From contig NZ_JAAIIG010000002.1 in assembly GCF_012932375.1 (NCBI RefSeq), forward strand, positions 1-64,000: 64,000 nt of DNA. Reading direction: 5' to 3'. The stretch comes from Bifidobacterium olomucense (GTDB lineage Bacteria > Actinomycetota > Actinomycetes > Actinomycetales > Bifidobacteriaceae). The notes beneath the pieces are model-generated. The model did not search any database. It was not told the origin of the DNA and saw nothing but the letters and a program-made list of their open reading frames with translations. Shown piece by piece: positions 16,679 through 26,715 of this stretch (position 1 is its first letter; each line of letters opens with the position of its first letter). The translations under genes and the position numbers were made by a program.

Positions 16679-18012
16679 AGCAAACAAAAACGCGCAAAAA
16701 GCAAGGGGACCCATCCACACGCCGGCGCAAGCACCGGACGAGCTGAACCTGGATGGATCCCAAAGTTTGTCGATTGAAAGGCGACAAGACAGAGAATATC
16801 GCGCAGGAGGAAAAACGGATAGAAAAACCGGCGAGAGGTGGTCTGGGATGAAACGCGAGTGATGCGGATCGATGGTCGTAGGCCACCCGCGCCGCGCGCC
16901 TTTTGCTCCTTCCCTGATCGCTGTGGCGCTGCCCGTATTCGCCGTTTCGTTGACGCTCTGGGCTGGAACTGGGATTGAACTATGTGTCGACGCGTAGCGA
17001 CTGCTTGCTCCCGATGATCATTCGGCTCAGCGGTTCTTGCGTTTCCGATGCGCGGCGCGTGGCTTGGTTCTTCGCATCGTGGAATCGGCTCTGGGCCGAC
17101 CGCTCTGCAGCGCGGGAAGGGGTTGGAGTTTGTTCGGCCCGGCCTCGCCGTGCCGGGCTTTTCTCCGCGCTCCCTTCGCTTGTTTTTTGATCGCTTTCCT
17201 TCATTGATCGTCATGCGTGCCAGCCCCGCCTCGGCTTGTAACCAGCTCCAGTCCTTCCTCTTCCCAAAAAAAGCGAGAAGAAGACACGCCTATGCCTCGT
17301 CTGCCCGTGGCCCGTGGCCCAACCCCTATAGCAAAATTTTGTTTTTGCGACGCAAAAGGCAAAAACAAAAAATCGGCTAGGAGTAGTGGGCCGCAGGCCA
17401 AATTGCCTCTCAGATTTACTCCCACAAGGGTTTTGGGCATGAGCCAACCAACAATCGGTTCTGGGCCATAGGGCTAGAAAAATCGAGAATCACGCCGCCG
17501 AGTCGAAGAACCGGCCCAACTGGCTCAGTTCAAGGGCCAGACTGGAACATGCCAAGAACAAGCGAACCGACGATACGCGAGACGTCTGTTCCTCGCTTTT
17601 TGGGGAACGGACCCGAGCAATCAAAGGTGCGAAGAACCAAGGGCGAACCACGAATCAGACGGTACGAACCGCCGGAGGCAAAGAAAAAACAAAGCGAAGG
17701 AAGCGAAGGAAAAGGAGAGCGAGAAGACCCCGGGAAGGCAAAGCCTGACCGAACAAACGCAAACCCCTCCCCTTCCCGCCGCGCAGCTCAGAGCCGGTGC
17801 TAGTCGCAGGTGGTGGTTGACGAAAAAGGCAAGGGACAAGGCAAGGCAAGGCGAGGCATGGCCAAGGAGTGGTCTCTGGTCGAGCACGAACCAAGACAAG
17901 GTCTGGCGCGAGTGGTCTTTGGCCGACGGCAGGGGAAGCAACGACTGGCGCGTTCGCGGGTGGTCTTGAGTGTTGGGGATGATGGGTCTTGTTCCGGGAG
18001 GTGGTCCAGTTG
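16679..18012. other. gene-free region with long inverted repeats, candidate origin
   Basis: About 1.3 kb between divergent genes. Arms at about 17,109-17,190 and 17,683-17,787 are imperfect inverted copies of one another (shared blocks include GTTTGTTCGG and TTCGCTTGTTTTTT on the left, read in reverse on the right), enclosing an AT-rich stretch with runs of A and T near 17,334-17,375. Three GTGGTCT copies at 17,869, 17,912 and 17,960 resemble the repeat family of the second element. No reading frame looks coding. Position beside the helicase gene suggests a replication origin; this is inference. Confidence 0.5.
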
Positions 18013-19815
18013 GTGCAGTTTGAAAGCGATGTGATGTGGTCACGCCGGGCATACAAGAACGTGCTGGGGAGCATCTCGAAGGACGTCCCCGAGCAGACCG
18101 CCGCAACGACGAAGAATCCGGACCTCGGCGGCGGGGACCTTCAGGATGCGTTGAAGGAACTGCAGACCGACCGGATAGTGGTGCCCACACCTCCGGAAAC
18201 CGAGGATTCCGACGAAGCAGCCGGATCAGGACCGGCACCGAAGCTGCGCAGGGAACTGCCCGGCACCGTACCGACCCACATCGGGGTCCCAATGAGCGAT
18301 CTCCGCTGGAAGCGCGACGCGAAAGCCGCCCGCGCATCGGGATACCGCTGGTCGGAGGACAATCCGCAGGAACAGATGTGGGTCGTCAACCTGTATCGAT
18401 TGAACTGGAACATGCAGTACGTGCAACTCGTGGGGACCATCCTGTCCCCGTTTGAGAAGGTCGGGCAGTCCGAGTATGAGCCAGGTGGCCGAGCCGCCGT
18501 GATACTCATGCGGCTCCGCGGAAGATTCGAAACACTATACCGGAACGCCGGACTCAGCGACGAGGAAGCAAAGCCAATCCTCGATGCCTTCGATGAGTGG
18601 CGCGCCGAGGCGCTGAAGGCACCGCTCGGCGTCCTCCCATACGGCAGGTACCGCAATCGCTGGAACGAGGACTACACGAAGATGGAACCAGTCCCCGCCC
18701 CGATGCCGGACTGGCACAGGTTCGTGGACTGGCTCGACGAGCTACGGGACCTCACCGAATCACTCGACGTGCAGTGCAACACGGACATCACGTATGACCT
18801 GTTCTACGAGCCGTTCGTGACTTGGTCCGACTGGGAGTTGCAGTTCCGCAACGTCGAATGGACGGACTACGAGAACACGGAGGAGCTGCACAAGTCGATT
18901 CGCGCCGACACCGATGACGAGTACAAGGAAACGGTCCTCCGTCGCGGATACCTCGACACCGATCCAACCAGTAGGCATCGGATGGGGTACGTCCTCACCG
19001 ACGAGGATAGGAACGTGCTGGGAGACCGTCATGAGGTGGAGGAAATGCCGGGCATCACCGCAGAAACGCTGAGGAGGCGTCTCTTCTACGCGATGCCGGA
19101 GACGGACGTATGGGGATACATGAACTACATCCCCAAGCAGGCGTGGGACAAGAGCGAGGACCAGCTCCGCGAGGCGCTTCGGAAACGACGCGCCGGGCAG
19201 GACCCCGGAATCAGGCTCGTTGCCCCAGTCACCTTCACCATGGTGAACCTCGCGACGTACATGCGAATGAACGAGGCCGTATACACAAGCAGCCGCACCA
19301 AGGTACCCGGCCTCGCCGAAACGGACGAGAACCTCTGGCGGAGGCCGAAGGACGAAGGGCACAGCCCCATCTACGAGTCAATCATGCGGCGAGGCTGGTA
19401 CGCCTTCACCGACACCGGCGGCATACGCGACGCGGAGGACAGAACCGCATTCGTGTTCTTCCGCCCAACACCGCAACAGGAATGGTTCGAACGCGGCGTC
19501 AGGAAGGGAAGAATGAAGCGGAAACGAGCCAAGAGGAAGGCTCGAAAGGAGAACTCGAACCTTCCGCGGAGGAACAGGTTCCAACCGGATCCGCACACCA
19601 GAACCACGGAGGACACCGAGGCGAAGTACATCGCGGAGAAAGCGAAGAAACGGAAGAAGAACCACCGGTCCCCCCGCGTAGGGAACCCCACGGGCGTCCC
19701 GAAAAGCACAAGGGACACGAGGAACAAACCACCACAGACCCCAGCGACTGGGATGGAGTACTTGCCGGACTTCACCATCGAGGTCCCGAAGGACAACCCC
19801 TGGTTCACCGACTGA
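18013..19815 (+). CDS. large hypothetical element protein, 600 aa
   Basis: A soluble protein of about 600 residues. The start is unusual: GGAGGTG at 17,997 best fits a GTG at 18,013 or a TTG at 18,010. The central region is rich in tryptophan and aromatic residues (FYEPFVTWSDWELQFRNVEW) and residues around 350 (LRRRLFYAMPETDVWGYMNY) resemble IRRIFYYAYPELDDVGYYRY in the protein at 50,267-51,334. The last 100 residues are strongly basic (RKRAKRKARKE), suggesting nucleic-acid binding. No known domain is recognised. It diverges from the helicase gene across the candidate origin. Confidence 0.7.
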   Translation: MQFESDVMWSRRAYKNVLGSISKDVPEQTAATTKNPDLGGGDLQDALKELQTDRIVVPTPPETEDSDEAAGSGPAPKLRRELPGTVPTHIGVPMSDLRWKRDAKAARASGYRWSEDNPQEQMWVVNLYRLNWNMQYVQLVGTILSPFEKVGQSEYEPGGRAAVILMRLRGRFETLYRNAGLSDEEAKPILDAFDEWRAEALKAPLGVLPYGRYRNRWNEDYTKMEPVPAPMPDWHRFVDWLDELRDLTESLDVQCNTDITYDLFYEPFVTWSDWELQFRNVEWTDYENTEELHKSIRADTDDEYKETVLRRGYLDTDPTSRHRMGYVLTDEDRNVLGDRHEVEEMPGITAETLRRRLFYAMPETDVWGYMNYIPKQAWDKSEDQLREALRKRRAGQDPGIRLVAPVTFTMVNLATYMRMNEAVYTSSRTKVPGLAETDENLWRRPKDEGHSPIYESIMRRGWYAFTDTGGIRDAEDRTAFVFFRPTPQQEWFERGVRKGRMKRKRAKRKARKENSNLPRRNRFQPDPHTRTTEDTEAKYIAEKAKKRKKNHRSPRVGNPTGVPKSTRDTRNKPPQTPATGMEYLPDFTIEVPKDNPWFTD

Positions 19816-20102
19816 CCAACGGAGCTGCGCCGCGAACCATGGCGAGGCGTCACGACGGGCGGAGCTCAAAGCGGTTTGCAAAGAAACAAGCCAAAAACCA
19901 CAAGTTTTTGCAGACGCTACAGGTTCCCGCTCCCGAGCAGACCACCACGACCTACACCAGCCAATCACCGCAGCGGCATTCCTGCGCCAAGCACAAGCAC
20001 GCCGCCCCAAATGAGAGGGAAAACAAACAGGATGAGGCATGGAAGCGGTCGCGAATGGCCTACGTTCTTCCGTGGCCGGATGCCCCGACCCGCCCCTGCT
20101 CA

Positions 20103-21740
20103 TCAGCACTCGACCCGTTCCAGGTTCGCGGGGTCCCAGTACTGCGTGGCGATCTTCTTCTCCGCCATGTCGAGGTATTCCCCGCTCAGGTCGATGCCGA
20201 CGTACTTCATGCCGAGGGCCTTCGCGGCGACGCCCGTGGTGCCGGATCCATTGAACGGGTCAAGCACGACGCCATGCTTCTTGCAGCCCGTGACGATGGC
20301 CTTACCCGGCAACTCGGGAGGGAACATCGCAAGGTGCGCCTGCCTGTCATTGCTCGGGCAGAACCGCCAGATGCTGAGCTGGTTGCGCCCCTTGGCCGGG
20401 TTCCCCACCGCCTTCATGACGTTCCGCCCATCATTCGCACGCGCCGACCCGGCCTCGTTCTCGATGTCCGCCGCGAGGCGCTTCACGCTGGAGGGCGCGA
20501 GGGGCACGCGCACCGCGTCAAGGTTGTACACGTACCTCGCGGTCTTCGTCAGGAACAGGATGTGCTCCATCCGGTTCGCGCACCGGTTCGACGCCGAATC
20601 CGGGATACTGCGCGTCTTCTCCCAGATGATATCGTTCCGCAGGAACCAGCCATCATGCTTCAACGCCTCGCCGAGAAGCGCGGGAATGTTCGCGAGGCTG
20701 GAGCCGTCGCGGTCCTTCAAGTACCGGTCCCCTACGTTCACCCAGCAAGTGCCGTCATCCGAGAGGATGCGCCTCACCTCACGGAACGCGCGGAGGAGTC
20801 GCTGCACATACTCGCCCAACGTGTTCTCATGCCCGACCTCCAGCTTGCCGCAGCCGTAGTTGCGCTCGTCGAAGTACGGCGGGGACGTCACGACGCAGTC
20901 CACGCTCGACTCGGGGAACGTGCGCAGCACCTGCTCGGCATCGCCCTCGTACAGGCGCGCGCCCGGCATGGCGTGACGCACGCCCCTCGCCGGGAAGACG
21001 CGCTCCCAAGCCTGCTCCACCGCTCCACGCAGCTTCGCGAACGACTCTTTCGCCGGGGCGAGGATGATGCTGGCCGAATCGGCCAGACCTTGCAGGATGC
21101 CCCTCGCCGAGAGACGCTCGATGATGCCGCGCCAGGTGCGGCGCATCTGCGACTTGGTCCCCGACTGACCGGTCTTGCCCATGAGGTCCTCCCAAGACTC
21201 GGTGACGCCATCCTCATCACGCATCGACATCGCGTATGCGTCGAAATCCAGCGGGAAGCCGATACGAACGACCTCCGTCCAATCCAGCACCACGTTCTCG
21301 CGCAGCATGTCCATGAACTCGCCGGTCAGGCACAGGTGGCCATCATCACTAGGCTCAGCGACACGCACCTCATGCCACTCGCCGCCGCGCTTCGTACCGA
21401 AGGAGCAGCCCAGCAGCTGACGCAGCGCGAGGCGCAGCATACGACGTTGGTTGCCGCCCATGCCATGACCCTCCTCGCATACCTCGCGCATGAAGGCGAA
21501 CACACGACGCGGGTTCACACGACCGGTCACCGGATCCACGGCCTTCTCGTCACGCGCCACAACGACCGTGCACAGCCAAGTCAGAGCGACTCGTGCGTAC
21601 CTGCCAGTCGGAACGCCCTCCACGCCAGCCGTCCAACGATGGTCACCGCGAACGAGCTTGGGAAGCGCAACGCCACGCTTCTCGACCTTCGTCGGGAAAG
21701 CGGCGTCAAGAGCGAACAGCGGGTAGTAGGCACGAATCAA
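20103..21740 (-). CDS. RepA-like replication domain fused to beta-class DNA methyltransferase
   Basis: A 545-residue protein in two parts. Residues 1 to about 250 resemble plasmid RepA proteins (RepA_C type): ARVALTWLCTVVVARDEK, then RRMLRLALRQLLGCSF and ESWEDLMGKTGQ before a second winged-helix-like stretch. Residues 261-545 are a SAM-dependent methyltransferase with the beta order of motifs: DCVVTSPPY near 285 (catalytic) and LDPFNGSGTTGVAAKALG near 494 (SAM binding). TSPPY is typical for N4-cytosine enzymes. A TTG at 21,740 follows AGGAGG closely and is the best start. No restriction enzyme is adjacent. The replication domain is the less certain half. Confidence 0.75.
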   Translation of the reverse strand: MIRAYYPLFALDAAFPTKVEKRGVALPKLVRGDHRWTAGVEGVPTGRYARVALTWLCTVVVARDEKAVDPVTGRVNPRRVFAFMREVCEEGHGMGGNQRRMLRLALRQLLGCSFGTKRGGEWHEVRVAEPSDDGHLCLTGEFMDMLRENVVLDWTEVVRIGFPLDFDAYAMSMRDEDGVTESWEDLMGKTGQSGTKSQMRRTWRGIIERLSARGILQGLADSASIILAPAKESFAKLRGAVEQAWERVFPARGVRHAMPGARLYEGDAEQVLRTFPESSVDCVVTSPPYFDERNYGCGKLEVGHENTLGEYVQRLLRAFREVRRILSDDGTCWVNVGDRYLKDRDGSSLANIPALLGEALKHDGWFLRNDIIWEKTRSIPDSASNRCANRMEHILFLTKTARYVYNLDAVRVPLAPSSVKRLAADIENEAGSARANDGRNVMKAVGNPAKGRNQLSIWRFCPSNDRQAHLAMFPPELPGKAIVTGCKKHGVVLDPFNGSGTTGVAAKALGMKYVGIDLSGEYLDMAEKKIATQYWDPANLERVEC

Positions 21741-22419
21741 AAGGACCTCCTCGGGACCAGTCAGAAGGCCTCCCCGGCACTGTGCCGGATGTCCATGACC
21801 GTCTGACAAGAACCAAGGTATTCTCAACCAAACGTTCCCATTTCAACGGTTCTCCAAACATTGTGATGCTACTGTGAAGAGAAGCAGTAAACACCAATTC
21901 GCACAAGGGTTTAGCTACGAACAACACGACATCAAGAAAAAGGAGAAGCACCGGATTTCTTGGGCCACCAGCGCAGCGTCCTGCCCTCCTCACCAGCGCC
22001 TGTTTGGCGGCCACTACTCGCGCCCATCCTCACCGGCGAGGGAGCGCCGCGTGCCGTGTAGTGCTCCGATCATGACGAGGGGCGGTCGCCATCATGGCCC
22101 AGCGACAGCCCCTACTGTGATGCTGCAAACGAACCGGGGCGTGCCTGCTCGGAGGCAACGAGGGCGCGTGGCAGAAAGAGAACAAAGAGAAAAACCACGC
22201 GCCGGCTGGGTGTCACCTGGCAGGAAACACATATCCGCGCGACACCGGAATGCGACTGCACCACCACACGAACAGTGGAGGGCACGATCACGCCGGGGCA
22301 GTGGTCATCCCCGAATCAAGTAAGAGGAGAAGGGCCATAGCTGACGCTGTGGTGACCGACAATGCGCTCGGTGAATCAGGACGATACCGGTCACGGATGG
22401 TCTTGGGTTTTCCTTGCCC
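21741..22419. other. intergenic region upstream of the RepA-methyltransferase gene
   Basis: About 680 bases downstream of the 616-residue protein gene. The first 170 bases are AT-richer than the surroundings and probably hold the promoter for the methyltransferase gene. A TGTGATGCTAC string at 21,863 recurs at 46,197 upstream of another element gene. The rest holds no convincing frame. Confidence 0.4.
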
Positions 22420-24270
22420 TCACTTTGCGCGTGCGCGCGACCGTTGGTTGATGGGCTTCCGCCCATTGCTCCCGTTCCTCGTCATGGTTCTTGATTGCCG
22501 CCACGAGCGGATGGCGGCGTCGTCTTGCTTGAGCCACGGGAGAATGAGGGATGGGACCCGGCGCAGGAGCGAGGAGGCCCTGCGGCTGACAAATCGGAGC
22601 GCGTGATACATGCCCTTGGCGCGGCCACCATTCCCCTCCGGCTTGATGCCAGCCGCTCCCCCGTGCGTCGTTTCGTGCCCTATCCCGTTTCCGTTTGATG
22701 GTTCGACGTAACCCGGGGTGCAGTTCCTCATCGGGGGTCGCCTGTTCCCCGTGCTTTGCCTTCCGGCATTGGCGGTTTGCGCAACGCTCGTGGGCGTTCC
22801 GGGTAGGAGGTCGTCCTCCTCGCTCCAGTCGTACGCAGATCCGCTCGGCTCCTTCTCACCGCGATCTTCACTGTGTATCGGCTCTCTACGGCCGGCATCT
22901 GCGTGTTCGAGATGTTCCTCCACGCGCATGAGCACGTCACCGTCATCGCTCGGTGCATCAGGAATCGCGGCATGGTTGGTGGTCGTTCTTCTTCTCTGCT
23001 TGTCCTCGGCTTCGCGCTTCTCCTCGCGGTCCTGCCAGTCGAGGAGGCGGGGCATAGCTGCGGTCGTGGGGCTCACGGAGCCACCGGCCATCGCCGCCGC
23101 GTACGCGAGGCATGACTGGTCGTCACGCAGGTCAAGCGGGGAATCATCATCCTTGTCCCTGACGCCGATGATGCGCCGGAGCATGAGCGCCTGGTCGGAG
23201 AACCGGTTCCAGTCCCCCGCCCTGCGCGATTCGTCCAACTTGATGAACACCTGCCAGTACGCGCGCCTGATCACCTTCGCGAGTTCCGGCTCCATGCCTG
23301 TGGTGTCGAGCGGGAACCGCTGCTCCACGTCCTCACGGCCAAGCGAGGCGAGGCTTATGGCCATGCGCGACCGGAGCGGAGACCGCTCCACGAGCACGTC
23401 GTCCCTCAACCGTTCCTCCGGCATGACGGAGCGAACGCCACGCTGCGCCTCGCCAAGCACGCTGTCGAACGGATGCGCGTACTCGCCGCGCGCGTACCGC
23501 TTCGCGAGGCCGTTCACGCGCGCCTCGATGCCGACCCTCGCGAGGGTCCGCGCCACCTGCTCGCGGTTCTCGTTCGGGTCGGCCCACTTGTCATTCCATT
23601 CATCGTTCAAGCGGAGCCACACGCCCGCGCTCACGTTCGCCTTCGTGACATACGCGAGGCGCATGAGACCCGCGAACATCCGCCGCTCCCTATCCGTGAC
23701 GGGACCATCACCATACCTGCCCTCCGCACCGTAGATGAGTGCCGTACGGCTCGCCTGCAGGTCCAGTTCCCTGTACCTCGGCGCGTATGAGAGCGCGAAC
23801 TGATGAATCCATTCAGCCGGACAATCCCTCAACTGCGACTCATCCCAATCACCCGTGCGCTTCAGGAACTCACGGTCATACCCGTCCATCACGTCCAGCG
23901 CGTACCGGCACAACCCCTGCGGCGTATCGATGCTCGGCTTCCCATTCCCGCGCTCCACCGCGTCACGCCTCCCCGCACGCGCCGCGCGGATCCGCCTCAG
24001 GAAATCATTCCGCACGCGGCCACGCTCACGCTCCTCATCGGCGAGCGCATCATGCACGTCGGCGTCCTCGCCGACCCGGTATGTCTTCCTCAGGGCATTC
24101 CCACGGCTCGTGGCGTACTCTCGCGCGAGACGCTCCTCCACGAACCGGTGTCCCTCCTCCATCGACGTGAAGTGCGGTCCCCCGTTCGGACAGGCGCGCG
24201 CATGGGCGGCGCACGCCACCACATCACCATTCGCATTCACGTGGTACACCCCAGTACCATTCCCCGCCAT
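22420..24270 (-). CDS. large element protein with HCCH N-terminal module, copy 1
   Basis: A 616-residue protein. The start at 24,270 (MAGNGTGVYHVNANGD) follows GTGAGGAA and matches the start of its paralogue at 61,832; the open frame upstream is hydrophobic but not shared. Residues 9-45 form the module H-x9-C-x6-C-x5-H (YHVNANGDVVAC, ACPNGGPHF). A basic segment RIRAARAGRR precedes a conserved region of about 300 residues (CRYALDVMDGYDREFL; WNRFSDQALMLRRI; SPLDLRDDQSCLAYAAAMAG). The final 170 residues are disordered and divergent. No function is recognised. Confidence 0.75.
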   Translation of the reverse strand: MAGNGTGVYHVNANGDVVACAAHARACPNGGPHFTSMEEGHRFVEERLAREYATSRGNALRKTYRVGEDADVHDALADEERERGRVRNDFLRRIRAARAGRRDAVERGNGKPSIDTPQGLCRYALDVMDGYDREFLKRTGDWDESQLRDCPAEWIHQFALSYAPRYRELDLQASRTALIYGAEGRYGDGPVTDRERRMFAGLMRLAYVTKANVSAGVWLRLNDEWNDKWADPNENREQVARTLARVGIEARVNGLAKRYARGEYAHPFDSVLGEAQRGVRSVMPEERLRDDVLVERSPLRSRMAISLASLGREDVEQRFPLDTTGMEPELAKVIRRAYWQVFIKLDESRRAGDWNRFSDQALMLRRIIGVRDKDDDSPLDLRDDQSCLAYAAAMAGGSVSPTTAAMPRLLDWQDREEKREAEDKQRRRTTTNHAAIPDAPSDDGDVLMRVEEHLEHADAGRREPIHSEDRGEKEPSGSAYDWSEEDDLLPGTPTSVAQTANAGRQSTGNRRPPMRNCTPGYVEPSNGNGIGHETTHGGAAGIKPEGNGGRAKGMYHALRFVSRRASSLLRRVPSLILPWLKQDDAAIRSWRQSRTMTRNGSNGRKPINQRSRARAK

Positions 24271-24622
24271 GCAGTTCCTCACATAGATACAGGAACGCCC
24301 CGGCAAGCGACCAGACACCAGCAGGGCGAACCACAACAGCACAACAATCAGGAAGAGCAATATCCCGCGAAACACGGGCCGGAGGAGCACAGAACACCAC
24401 GCAAGTAGCGGGCGGACAACCAGCACGACGAAGCAAGGCAAAATGCAGTCGCGGGCGGGCTTGGCTCTTCCCGTCTGGATCTCCTCGTCGAAAACCAAGA
24501 TCATCAGCGCTCTCCGTCGTGTGTCCTATCCGCTGTGCTTCTTTGCCTGTCATCGTGTGCTTCGCTCATTCGCCGATCACGCATGGATGGGCGTCGTCAC
24601 CTCGCCGCGTGGCGGCGCTTCG
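24271..24622. other. 352-base intergenic segment
   Basis: Between two minus-strand genes. It holds the ribosome site and probably the promoter of the 616-residue protein. A hydrophobic open frame continues through it from 24,504 but lacks a good ribosome site and is not shared by the paralogue. Confidence 0.35.
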
Positions 24623-26245
24623 CTATGCTGGCCTCGTGTCGTCGGGGATGGTGACGGCCCATGGTGCTTCGGGGTCGGTGCTGGTGCGTTGCGTGCCGTT
24701 CGGGTCACTCGTGATGGTCGGTGCCGCGTGGTCCTTCAGGTGCTCCAGCCATGCGCCGGGGCCGGTGCCCGAGCCGCGTAGGTACGCCGCACGCGCCGCG
24801 CGGATTGCCTCCCATCTCCACCAGTCCGTGTTCCCGTCCAGTTGCACCCTGCGGCGGTGGCCATTCGCATCGATGGTCGGGAACACGTACCCAAGGCCCC
24901 ATACCAGTGCGGCGCGCACGTCATTGCCGCTGTGTCTGAATCCGCCGTGGTCCGGGAATGATTCGAGCACGTACTTCAGGAGCATGGCCTGCGCAAGGCA
25001 GACGGATGATGAGTCCTCGAAGCCGCCGTATGTGCCGAGGAGGATCCCGCACTCATCCACCATACGGCTTTCACCTTGCCGGTCGGTTCCGGCGAATCGT
25101 TCGGCCAGCCAATCCAGCGTCTCGGCGGTCGGGCACGCTTCCCAGCCGAGCGCGTCGAGTGTGCGCATACGGCGGTACAGTTCGGTTCCGCTCATGCGTT
25201 CCGGTTCCGCTCTATGATTCACGATGAGCGAGCTGACGGCGCGCCACAACCCGGCGAGCCTCACCCGGTGCAGCAGTCCCTCGTCAACGGTGAACCGGCC
25301 AAGCGCCTCATCCAGCTCGCGCGACACGAGTCTCGCCTCGCGCCCGTTCCCGGACGGGCCCGATGCCGGATCGGCCAGCGCGAGCATCACTTCCCACGCG
25401 ACCGTCATCGCGGCGAGGGCATCCTCGCTGATCGGTGGTGCGGGTTTCGGTCCGGCCTGGACCCATTTTCCGTGGTGGTCGCGTCGGTACACGCCGACGT
25501 GGCGCAGCACTCGGAACAGGTCGCGCCACGCATCGACGTATGTGCGCGACAGACCGGCAGGCATGGAGCGAACCAACCCGTTCAGCCATGACGGGGAACG
25601 CCAGTCACGCTCCGAGGAACCCACATACGCCGCGTCGCTCGGAGCCATACTCATCGCCGTCCCATGCCAGGAATCCAAACCACCGGCCCAGCAATCCAGT
25701 CCCACGCGCAGCAGCAGTCTCGCGGCTTCGACCACCACCGGAGCGACGGCAAGCGTTGGGGCACCCTCCAGCCCCAGTACGTCGGAGGGCGAAACGTGCC
25801 AGTCCAGGCACAGTCCGGCGTCACGCAGCAGAACGAACGTCAAATCACCGACCGGATCTCCCACATCCCAAGGAACCGAATCAAGCGCCGCATTGAGCAC
25901 CACACCGCGGAACCGCCGCCACTTCCCATCATCCCCAAGGTCTACGCGACAGGGAATGACGCGCACCACGCGCTCCAGTCTCGCCGGGTCAAGCATGAAC
26001 CACTCATCCGAAGCGGACCCATCCACGCGGGACAAGTACTCGTCAACCAGATCCTCCACCACCAGTTCCAAAGGCAACGCCTCAGGAGCCTCATACCCCG
26101 GCTCCACACCACGAACCGCACGAAGCAAACCCCGAACCACGAACGCCGGGTACACGAGACGGAAGCCCTCCCAAGAGGAAAGAGCCAGCCTCCAATCCAC
26201 AACCGGCTCACGACCCGAGTCACCATCACTCCACCAAAGCACCAC
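24623..26245 (-). CDS. hypothetical element protein, 540 aa
   Basis: A soluble helical protein of about 540 residues rich in Trp and Leu, with no recognised domain. GAGGAG stands five bases before the GTG at 26,245; GTG codons nearby make the exact start uncertain by two residues. Stretches such as RRMRTLDALGWEACPTAETL and DWWRWEAIRAARAAYLRGS suggest a compact alpha-helical fold. It lies upstream of the HCCH-module protein on the same strand and could be its partner. Function unknown. Confidence 0.65.
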   Translation of the reverse strand: MVLWWSDGDSGREPVVDWRLALSSWEGFRLVYPAFVVRGLLRAVRGVEPGYEAPEALPLELVVEDLVDEYLSRVDGSASDEWFMLDPARLERVVRVIPCRVDLGDDGKWRRFRGVVLNAALDSVPWDVGDPVGDLTFVLLRDAGLCLDWHVSPSDVLGLEGAPTLAVAPVVVEAARLLLRVGLDCWAGGLDSWHGTAMSMAPSDAAYVGSSERDWRSPSWLNGLVRSMPAGLSRTYVDAWRDLFRVLRHVGVYRRDHHGKWVQAGPKPAPPISEDALAAMTVAWEVMLALADPASGPSGNGREARLVSRELDEALGRFTVDEGLLHRVRLAGLWRAVSSLIVNHRAEPERMSGTELYRRMRTLDALGWEACPTAETLDWLAERFAGTDRQGESRMVDECGILLGTYGGFEDSSSVCLAQAMLLKYVLESFPDHGGFRHSGNDVRAALVWGLGYVFPTIDANGHRRRVQLDGNTDWWRWEAIRAARAAYLRGSGTGPGAWLEHLKDHAAPTITSDPNGTQRTSTDPEAPWAVTIPDDTRPA

Positions 26246-26415
26246 AACCACTCCTCATCCCAACAACACGGCGCAGCCCCCAACACACGAACCACACCAC
26301 AAGAAGAACCACAAGGTACAACACCGGTGCTCAGGCTCAGGAAAGCCGACACCACCCGCGGCCGCGCCTTGCCTTGATCTGCTACACGGGCATTCGCAGC
26401 ATCCCCCGCCAGTCC

Positions 26416-26715
26416 TCATGCCTTCTGGCCCCTCACGAGTAGCAGCAATAAACCAACGTGCGTCAGGAGCGGACCCCACGCACCTGAATCAGGGCAAGTC
26501 ACCCCAACCCGACGCGGCGCCTTCCTCGCCTCCCTACGATGCGCATCGATGCGCAGGTACACGACACCAAGAACCACGAGGACGACAGGCACGAGCCGGG
26601 AGGCCGCCGGCGCCAAGGAACCCAAGCACCACGTCCAGCACTTTCCACGCCGCAAGCCCCCCGCAATGATGAAACCCAGCACCGCGAACAACACCAGAAT
26701 GATTCCCCTCAGCAT
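26416..26715 (-). CDS. small two-helix membrane protein, 99 aa
   Basis: A 99-residue protein with two hydrophobic helices (MLRGIILVLFAVLGFIIAGG and LVPVVLVVLGVVYLRI) and a basic linker ending in a C-terminal hydrophobic tail. GGGAGGAG is placed four bases before the ATG at 26,715, a strong ribosome site. It lies 170 bases upstream of the 540-residue protein gene. No family recognised. Confidence 0.55.
   Translation of the reverse strand: MLRGIILVLFAVLGFIIAGGLRRGKCWTWCLGSLAPAASRLVPVVLVVLGVVYLRIDAHRREARKAPRRVGVTCPDSGAWGPLLTHVGLLLLLVRGQKA

Noticed and set aside
19110..21806. Very long plus-strand open frame antisense to the RepA-methyltransferase gene
   Set aside because: Composition is rich in Arg, His and Pro without any domain; it mirrors the codon bias of the opposite gene, which has complete catalytic motifs and a ribosome site.
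24271..24504. N-terminal membrane extension of the 616-residue HCCH protein
   Set aside because: Hydrophobic in translation, but the paralogue at 61,832 starts at the equivalent of 24,270, where a good ribosome site is found.
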